DNA from: Scylla paramamosain
Taxonomy: Eukaryota; Arthropoda; Malacostraca; Decapoda; Portunidae
DNA: 64,000 nt
Assembly (NCBI RefSeq): GCF_035594125.1
Contig: NC_087180.1
Span: 17,005,115 to 17,069,114, forward strand
Direction: 5' to 3'
Shown here piece by piece: positions 55,321-64,000 of this stretch (within the stretch, counting starts at the first letter, position 1; the number at the start of each line of letters is the position of its first letter). The notes beneath the pieces were generated by a model, which worked only from the letters and a program-made list of their open reading frames with translations, was not told the DNA's origin and searched no databases. The position numbers were made by a program, and so were the translations under genes.

Positions 55321-56349
55321 CAGTTCAAGCGGAGGAGCGAAATATTGCGCAGTGCCTCGCAATAGGCTAACGAAATTCACGGCAACGCAAAAATGTGGAA
55401 TTACGCATTGCACAACTCATTGTTAATCTGTCCGATGCAAGTAGAACATTCTTAAGCACAAAATGAATTAAATGTTACCGTGTACATTTTTTAAGCAGGA
55501 GAAAAACAACGAAAAAAAATCTCGTTTAAGGGAATTGTAAAAATATAGAACCTCTGAATGAGACAGCGTGAGGCGGCCACCTGCTGGCGCGACGTGAATG
55601 ACGCGACGGAAAGCAACAAGTAAACGACGCAGAAAAAAAAAAAAAAAAAAAAATTCCCGAGACTTAACTAACATAAAAAAGCCATTAACAGACAGACAAG
55701 TTAGCAGACACACTACCTGGGCTCGCGGCGGCTCCTCCCTCCACTCAGGTGAGATGCTTACCTGTGAAGACATAAAAGGTGTGTTAATTATCGTTTCGTC
55801 GTGTCGAGAGGTTCAAATTCATGTTATTATATAATTATACATGTACAAATATGTGAGCTCTGTTTGTGTGAGTGATAGTGAAAATGAGTATGGAGATTAA
55901 ATAAAAGTGAATGGATGAATGAGCAAACAAATGATAAACCAAGTAATAATCATGAAAAATTATATATAGAAAAGGAATAACCAAACAAATACATTAACAA
56001 ACAATATAAAAAATAAGAAAACAAAATGATATATGGAACAGTAAACGAGGAACGAGAAACCACATGAATTCAGCAACAGAAGAGCTTAGATGCAATAATT
56101 TAGTCAGCGTGGAAGAAGACAGACTGGAAGAGTACTGGTCGGGAGGGAACAGAGCGGGAGGAAGCATCGTGCCCAGGTGTTACTCCAGCAGGTGGGGCCT
56201 TCCTCCTCTGCTTCATTAACCCACACCCCTGCCTACCTGCCTGTCTGTCTGTCTGTCTCTGTTTTTGTGTCCGTCTGTCTGTATATTTGTCTGCCCACCT
56301 GCTTATTGTTTTTGTCTTTATTTATCTGTTTCTTTTTTTTTTTTGGCTG

Positions 56350-56355
<6 letters not shown>
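55321..56355. other. intergenic sequence
   Basis: Unique, with poly-A at 55632-55652 and A-rich 55900-56060. TGTCTGTC units occur near 56240-56285. No gene is recognised. Confidence 0.5.

Positions 56356-56430
<75 letters not shown>
56356..56430. repeat. (CT)n microsatellite
   Basis: About 75 bp, pure. Confidence 0.97.
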
Positions 56431-56434
<4 letters not shown>

Positions 56435-56944
56435 TCTCGCCCTCTCCCTCAGTATCTCCCCTCAGTGTAATCTCCCCTCGTGTCCAGGTGAGGTGGGTCT
56501 CATTGCAGCCTGCCTCGCCCCTCTCCCCTCTCCTCTCCCTTCCTCTTACCTCCCCTCCCTTTCACCTGGCCTCCTCAACTCACCTGGGGCGCCGGAGCTC
56601 TACCGTCTCGTCTTAATGAGGCAGGTAGAGGCAGCCAATTAAGCCTTACCTGTAATTAACATGCCAAAGAGGGTTCTACTTTGGATTAGTTTGTGTCGAG
56701 TACTTAAGGCTCATGGCAATATTGGCTTTTCGTGACGTGTAAATTTATGAGAGGTGTGTTGTTCTTTGTCTTGTTTCGTAATAGTCTGGCGCGTGTTAAG
56801 TGTGTTTGTTGTATAGCCACTGGTCAGAAGTCCTCATATGTTATACTATACACTCATCGAAATATTGAGTTTTCGTGGTGTAAATTCGTGAAGGGGAGTG
56901 CAGTGTTGTTGGTTCTTAATAGTTTACAGTTTTGAGTGTGACTG

Positions 56945-57274
56945 TGAGGTGAGGAGGTGAGGTGTTGAGGAAGGAACGAAAAGGAGGTGAGGAGGGAACA
57001 AAAAGGAGGTGAGGAGGGAGCGAAAAGGAGGTGAGACGAGAACGAAAAGGAGGCGAGGAGGAAACGAAAAGGTGAGGCAGGAACGAAAAAGGAGGTGAGG
57101 CAGGAACGAAAAGGAGGTGAGGCGGGAACTAAAAGGAGGTGAGGAGGTAACTAAAAAGGAGAGGAGAGAACTGAAAGGAGGTGATGAGAGAACTAAAAGG
57201 AGAGGAGGGGGGAACGAAAAGGTGATGAGGGAACGAAAGGCGGTGAGGTGGGAACTAAAAGGAGGGGAGGAGGG
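56945..57274 (+). repeat. minisatellite, unit about 17-22 bp, about 14 copies
   Basis: The purine-rich unit has the consensus GGAACGAAAAGGAGGTGAGG. I count 14 occurrences of the GAAC(G/T)AAAAGG core, with copies varying by small indels and by G to T changes. It ends in ordinary sequence near 57280. Confidence 0.88.
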
Positions 57275-58219
57275 AATCTGTTAAGTCTTCGCCCCACAAG
57301 GAAAGTAAAATATAAAAAAGAAAGGGTTCCAAAATATTAGGGCAATTCATTCAATCTCCTTACATTTCTTGATTCTTTCTTTCTTCGGCTTGTTTTTTTT
57401 TTTACTTAATAGGATTAGAAAATTGATATCATGCGGTTATTTCTCGTTTATTATTCATGTCACAGCAATATCCTATTTGTTAAGGGATCTTCACTTTCCA
57501 CTTATTTATTTATTTATTTATTTTTTTGCAGTACTATTAGAGATGAGGATAACAGTCGTTAATATTTGTTCACTTTTCCTCCTCTTGTTTTATTTTATTT
57601 TTTTGCCATACTACATTGTTATTGTTATTAATATTGTTGTTGTTGATGATGATATTATTGTTGCTATTCATATTACCATTATCATCCCTCTACCTACTCC
57701 ATTATTTTCCTCCTCTTCCTCTGCCTACTCTACTCCTCCTCCTTCCTTACCCCCACAGCAGCAGCAGCAGCAGCAGCGGGCAGACTCACTCAGTGGTTGA
57801 TCAGATTACAAAGTCAATTATGAGTGAAAATGCCAGTCATGGGCATGGGGGAGAGAGGGGGAGAGAGGGGGAGTGTAGGGGAGGGAGCAGGACGCAGCCA
57901 CGTGCCTAAAACCAACACATCCCGCCACCCACCACAGCCGCCCCTTGGCCCGCCCCTCCACCGCCGCCGCCCACCTCATTACCACCTTCGTCCACCCACC
58001 TACCCACCCACCCACTGAATATTTCCCCAAGGTCGCCCTTCTTGATCTCTGCTGGCGTCTGTGCCTCACTCATTTGCATTTTATTGTCACTGTTTGTTTG
58101 TGTGTTTGTGTTTTCATTTGTATTCTTACTTGTTTGTTTGTTTGTTTGTTTGTTTGTGTCTGGTTTTTACTTTTCTGATGTGTAACTGGTTGATTTTTTT
58201 TTATTCGTGACTGTCTGTT

Positions 58220-58253
<34 letters not shown>

Positions 58254-58291
58254 ATCTTCTATCAACGGATTGACTATATATGTACTAGGTT

Positions 58292-58294
<3 letters not shown>
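57275..58294. other. intergenic sequence
   Basis: T-rich to 57680, (CAG)n at 57759-57777, a purine stretch at 57845-57890, C-rich to 58015, (TTTG)n at 58125-58156 and (TGTC)n at 58214-58250. No gene is recognised. Confidence 0.55.

Positions 58295-58383
<89 letters not shown>
58295..58383. repeat. (CT)n microsatellite
   Basis: About 89 bp, pure. Confidence 0.97.
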
Positions 58384-58386
<3 letters not shown>

Positions 58387-58719
58387 CAGCTGCATATTCA
58401 CGCCCTCGTCACTCTCGCCCTTACAAGTTATAAGTTACCTGGGGCTTAATCACGCCTCACAACCCAGTCACTCACTGCAAACACCTGTCGCTTTGAATAC
58501 ACATCCACTTATGACCTTCCACAAACTTTCCACCTTCCCTCCTTACTTCACAGTCATTTAGAAGCAAGTAGGGACCCCGGACCATCCTCCCTATTTTTTT
58601 CCTCTCAGTCAATTCGTCCCTTTTTCAATTCATAGCCAGATTAACATTTCTCTGCCAAGGTGGAGCTGCTAAACACACAAATTTCGCATTCATTGTAAGT
58701 ACTCGGCTGATTTCACTGA

Positions 58720-59020
58720 CCGCCCACTACTGTTACTACCACTGCATTTATTGTTAGTACTAGGATCACCTGTCCTTCCCCAACCACTACTGCTACTGCT
58801 GCTGCTGCTACTATTACTACACTAACTACCATTACTTATTCTTCTCCAATCACTATTACTACTATTACCACAACCCACCACTACCACCACCACTACTACT
58901 GCTACTACTACTACTACCATCACTACTATTACTATCATCTGTCCTTCTCTAACCACCACCACTACTACCACTATTACTACTACTCCTACTGGTCCTACTA
59001 CTACTACTACTAGTTTTCCT
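58720..59020. repeat. degenerate (ACT)n region
   Basis: About 300 bp dominated by ACT, ATT and ACC triplets with no long pure run. The phrase CTGTCCTTC(C/T)C(C/T)AACCAC recurs near 58770 and 58940, so a larger unit of about 170 bp may underlie it. Confidence 0.7.
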
Positions 59021-59311
59021 TACAACCAGTCACACAACCAGTCAGCCAGCCACTCTTGCCCCACTCATGTATATCTTCCGAGCCCCACAGACACACATAC
59101 ATACAGACACAGCCCGCCCGCAGCCGCCACCTCCTGGTATACCTGGTTCCCCTGCTGTTCTCTCTCGATTTTTCTCGTTTTTAACTCCCCACTAATGAAC
59201 TCGTCCCTGCCTCTTAGTGTGGACTTAATCTATATTTTTTCCGCCTCGCCCAACGTGGATTATCGACCACACATGAAATAGAGAGCTGGGGATGTTGTAT
59301 AGGATTACCCC

Positions 59312-60721
<1,410 letters not shown>

Positions 60722-60767
<46 letters not shown>
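60722..60767. repeat. (CA)n microsatellite
   Basis: About 46 bp, pure. Confidence 0.97.
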
Positions 60768-61619
60768 GACGAATAAAAGTAACATTAATCATTTCGACGT
60801 TAACTAGGCAAATTTCCTTTCCATTCTTTCTTAAACATCGGTAAACAAAATCTTAATATAGAACTAAGCCACTGGAATTCCACTTTCCTTCTCTCCCCTA
60901 CTGACAAACATATCAAGCTGCTGCAATATGGCGGACTAAGCTCATTTAAAGAAGAATATCCCTCAGAACATTCCTAGACACACACAAATACTCTTTTCCC
61001 TCTGTATTCCCTCCCCCAAACTTCACAGTACTTCATATACCTTCCTTTTCGACCAAACACATCAGCCTGCACCAACAACACCGCTACAGTACCTCATTCC
61101 AGCCACAGTTCCAACACCACCACCACCCCATATATATATTCCCGAAAGCGATATTATTTTAAGCCTCCGTATCAAGTCTCACAGCCCCGACATGCAGAAC
61201 AGCCTTCTCAGAGCTATGATACCTCACTCCAGTCTCTTTTTCACGTATCCTAACTCCAGCATCCACACGACCCTGTATATTCAAAGCTACCTTATTCTAG
61301 CCTCTGTGTCACGTATCACAGCTCCAGCATCAACACAGCTTCCCCGTCAGAGCTGCCACGTGCTATCGAGTAAAGTCAGGCCGCCCATCCACCGCCTCTC
61401 CTGAAGCCAATTATACAAGACAGATCCGCGCGTCTGATGGGAGTCGTGGTGGCCTAATCAAATCGTAGCGTCGAAGTGATTTTTTTCCTCTCTCTCTGCG
61501 CCGTGTTGCATAAATCATGGCCAAGCAACCAACCGGCCTACTGCTAATTGGTCTTGTGGTTAACAGGCGGCGTTGCACCAATTTGTCTCCTCGTGCTCCC
61601 AAGTGAGACAGTGATGGGA
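60768..61619. other. intergenic unique sequence
   Basis: Non-repetitive. Two related words, TATCACAGCTCCAGCATC (61313) and TATCCTAACTCCAGCATC (61246), plus CTCACAGCCCCGAC (61178), recur about 67 bp apart, which suggests an old tandem repeat over 61160-61335. No gene is recognised. Confidence 0.5.
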
Positions 61620-61835
61620 AGATAGAAGGAAAAAAATGATCGGGTCACGTAGTAAGAGAAGGCCAGGAACTGATTGAAAGAGAAAGAGAATCAGGTGACG
61701 GAAGAAGATGGAAGGGAAAACGGAGTGAGATGGAAGGATGAAATTACGTTTAAACTGCAAAGGCTGGGAGTCACAGAGGAAGATACACGGGACAGAAGCA
61801 ACTGGAGGACACTCGTACATGGCGCCAACCCCTGA
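61620..61835 (+). pseudogene. 3' remnant of a LINE reverse transcriptase ORF
   Basis: The frame 61728-61835 reads RWKDEITFKLQRLGVTEEDT, then RDRSNWRTLVHGANP and a stop. The pattern RWxDxI..L..LGV....DR..WR..V at the very C-terminus is typical of non-LTR reverse transcriptase polyproteins. A second frame just upstream (61645-61743) reads SGHVVREGQELI and GRRWKGKRSE, which resembles the linker that precedes this tail, so a frameshift separates the two parts. No upstream polymerase domain is visible. This is a 5'-truncated dead copy; the clade cannot be fixed from so short a piece. Confidence 0.65.
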
Positions 61836-62290
61836 GAAGACAACGACTACCAGGTGAAGCATTATTTACCCTCTGACAGGTGATCTTGTTAGGGAGCTTC
61901 GATGTGATGGCCAGGGCGTGATACCAGTGACCCTTCCCGCTACGTGAGGCTTACTTAAGGCTTTTTTTGTGTTAAGTTCAGGTAGGACTGCCGACTGTCT
62001 GGGCTGTGGTGGAGGTATTGGCTAGTGGGTGAGGGGGTTAAGTAGGTTAAGAGAACATTTTCTTTCAGTGATGAGTCGTTGGGTATGATCAGTGTATTTC
62101 AATGAGTGCAGGATGAATATAGAGGCTTAAGGTGGGTAGATTAGTGATGTGTGTTTAGTTACTTAAGATGAGTGAGATAGATAAATGTTTGGTATTCACT
62201 TCAACACGTGCTTACTAAGAATTCGTGAAAATGGGATAGATAAAGTTATTAGTATGAATCTTTGAGATGTTTGGTGATGGAAGTCACGTA

Positions 62291-62294
<4 letters not shown>
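61836..62294. other. intergenic unique sequence
   Basis: No repeat and no recognised gene between the LINE remnant and the next (GA)n tract. Confidence 0.5.
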
Positions 62295-62384
<90 letters not shown>

Positions 62385-62388
62385 TGTG
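62295..62388. repeat. (GA)n microsatellite with two GGA breaks
   Basis: About 94 bp, with GAGGAGA interruptions near 62330 and 62375. Confidence 0.95.
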
Positions 62389-62616
62389 TTTGGAAGCTCA
62401 GTCTCATTCAATCAGAGGCCGAGGGACGCTGCCAGGTAAGATGGGAGGCGAGGGAGGTGACTGTGGCCAGGTGTGTTGGGCCCACCACCTGCCCTGCCCT
62501 CCCCTCCTCTCTCTCTCTCTCTCTCTCTGCGACCCCACACTCACACTTCCCTCCCTCCCTCTCCCCACTCTCTCTTCCTTCTTCCTTCCCGCCATAAGTC
62601 TCCTTCTCTTTCACTT

Positions 62617-62622
<6 letters not shown>

Positions 62623-62675
<53 letters not shown>

Positions 62676-62736
62676 CTGATATTACTGATATTAATTACTG
62701 CAAACAATTACCAATATAATCATAAATAATGTAGTA

Positions 62737-62822
<86 letters not shown>
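62623..62822. repeat. (GA)n and (CT)n tracts facing each other
   Basis: (GA)n at 62623-62672 and (CT)n at 62741-62822 are complementary, with a 68-bp AT-rich spacer. Confidence 0.95.
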
Positions 62823-62825
<3 letters not shown>

Positions 62826-63236
62826 GTATCCCACCCTTTCTCTCCCATCCTATCGCCTTTCAGCCAGCCTCCCCCCCTCCTCATCTCTCGTTCCTTCCTC
62901 ATCACCTGTCCAAATGTATGCTGTGTAGCTCTCTTCCGGTAAACACCACCCCATTACCCCCTTCCGGTGCCTCCTTTCCTCCTCCTCCTCCTCCTCATCC
63001 TCCTCCTATGTTGTCCTTTCTCTAATGCCAATAATTAGTTTGTAGTGAAATCAAGCAGTCTAGCCATGTAGGTGATTTATTGTTTGTGTTCCTTTGTGAT
63101 TCTCTGAACTCTTCTTGTCTTTCTCTTCCTTGTTGTTGTTGTTGTTGCTGCTGCTGCTGTTGTTGTTGTTGTCTCGTCCGTCTCATTTCCGTACTCCATC
63201 TCCTCCTCGTTCTTCTCCTACTGCATGATTAGTAAT
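62823..63236. other. intergenic, pyrimidine-rich
   Basis: (TCC)n at 62976-63008 and (TTG)n/(CTG)n at 63131-63172. No gene is recognised. Confidence 0.55.
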
Positions 63237-63537
63237 TCTCCTCATTAAACCCTATCATTGTTGTTTTTCTTCCTCCCTTTACTTTTTCCTTAGTCTTTTC
63301 TCTCTCATTGTTAATCATTCTCCTCGTCGTTTCGTTGCCATTCATCATCGTAGTCATCATTTTCCTTCTCTTCCTCTTCATCGACGTCTCTCCTTATTAA
63401 ATTCTATTATCGCCATTTTTTACCCGTTTATTTTTTTCTTAGTCTTTTCTCTTAGTTCGAATCATTCTCCTCGTCATTTCGTTGTCATTTATCGTCGTAG
63501 TCATCATTCTCCTTCTTTTCCTCTTCATCATCGTCTT
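63237..63537 (+). repeat. diverged tandem duplication, period about 150 bp
   Basis: Shared blocks are CTTAGTCTTTTCTCT, AATCATTCTCCTCGTC, TTTCGTTG, CATT(C/T)ATC, TCGTAGTCATCATT and CTCTTCATC. They appear in the same order from 63237 and again from about 63388. The unit is pyrimidine-rich but is not a simple repeat. Confidence 0.82.
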
Positions 63538-64000
63538 CTTCCTCCTCCTACTCCTCCTCTTCCTCCATGTCTTCCTGATGCACGACGAATTACTGCAGCA
63601 AATGTTCCACAAAACGATTTCCTCATAAGCCGAGGCACTCAGTTTATGTGGCAGCGACAGAGGGAAGGCAGACGCGACCCGCACTACTTCTTTCATTTCC
63701 TCCCTCAACCAGACGCTTTCAGATGATCAAAAGGTCGAATGTGCGAGCAAAACTAAGACTATCATCCAGAAAGGTTTTACCTTCCCTCACCATGACTGTT
63801 TTCAAAGGCCACAGAGAAGATTAGCCGGGTTTCCAAGAGTGTTTTATCCAGTTAATGATATAGGAATCTTGTTAATCTGTCACTAGAAGGACCCGTATAG
63901 CTTCAATTAGATTCCGTTGAAAGCTTGTCCTGAGCTATGACGAGCCAATGAACCACACAAGAGGCAGCAAGCTTGATGTAGGTTAGGACTGAGCTTGAGT
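63538..64000. other. intergenic sequence at the window edge
   Basis: Unique sequence containing the dispersed relative of the 53.1-kb repeat at 63770-63900. No gene is recognised; a feature could continue beyond the edge. Confidence 0.5.
63770..63900 (+). repeat. dispersed relative of the 53.1-kb repeat family
   Basis: TTTTCAAAGGCCACAGAGA at about 63800-63818 matches the first 53.1-kb copy (about 53170-53188) base for base. GATTAG or GATTGG and a T/C-rich stretch follow in both. The two loci are over 10 kb apart, so the unit is a dispersed family and not only a local array. Confidence 0.6.

Noticed and set aside
55810..55822. GGTTCAAATTC resembling a polymerase III B box
   Set aside because: No A box 35-60 bp upstream.
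61440..61480. tRNA-Arg-like word GTCGTGGTGGCCTAAT
   Set aside because: No B box and no cloverleaf pairing follow.

Overview
The window reads as nuclear DNA of an arthropod, most likely a decapod crustacean. Three observations point there. There is an interstitial array of the arthropod telomere motif TTAGG. There is a snail-family gene with the arthropod-type N-terminus instead of the vertebrate SNAG peptide, and with a TATA box plus a TCAGT initiator. Simple-sequence DNA is extreme in amount: by hand count about 30 (GA/TC)n tracts of 50-154 bp, which alone fill roughly 2.9 kb, plus many (CA/GT)n, (GGA/TCC)n, (ACT/AGT)n and (ACC/GGT)n tracts. The decapod assignment is an inference from this repeat style, not a proof.

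Only one protein-coding gene is well supported: a two-exon snail/escargot/worniu-type zinc-finger repressor gene on the + strand at 50602-52515. It has a TATA box at 50571, a predicted start site at 50602, a 50-nt leader, one 644-bp phase-1 intron, a 350-residue product with a CtBP-binding motif and five C-terminal zinc fingers, and a polyadenylation signal at 52491. Its upstream 500 bp is GC-richer than its surroundings and carries CACCTG/CAGGTG E-boxes of the kind Snail proteins bind, plus two inverted CCAAT boxes.

Layout: 1-17 kb is simple-sequence-rich intergenic DNA with three diverged tandem duplications (7.3, 8.6 and 9.9 kb) and two orphan TATA-box candidates (4.9 and 10.4 kb). 17-31 kb is similar, with a tRNA-derived SINE at 19.4 kb, a GC-rich block at 24.4-25.3 kb and a CGTCAC-rich patch at 26.3-26.9 kb. 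31-46 kb holds a palindrome/CRE cluster at 33.6-33.9 kb, duplications at 34.6 and 36.6 kb, SINE-like units that run into (CA)n at 37.8 and 42.3 kb, and the TTAGG array at 44.9-45.2 kb. 46-50 kb is the snail upstream region, with a 135-bp duplication at 49.3 kb. 52.5-64 kb contains a 120-bp tandem repeat family (53.1 kb) with a dispersed relative at 63.8 kb, a strong hairpin at 55.3 kb, a 14-copy minisatellite at 57 kb, the 3' end of a dead LINE reverse transcriptase at 61.7 kb, and a duplication at 63.2 kb.

Almost every other open frame in the window is simple repeat read through (Cys-Val, His-Thr, Ser-Leu, Arg-Glu, poly-Ser, poly-Glu and similar) and is not annotated as a gene. I found no convincing new multi-gene system. 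The strongest leads are the snail locus with its regulatory sequence, the recurrent diverged duplications of about 65-160 bp, and the 55.3-kb hairpin.
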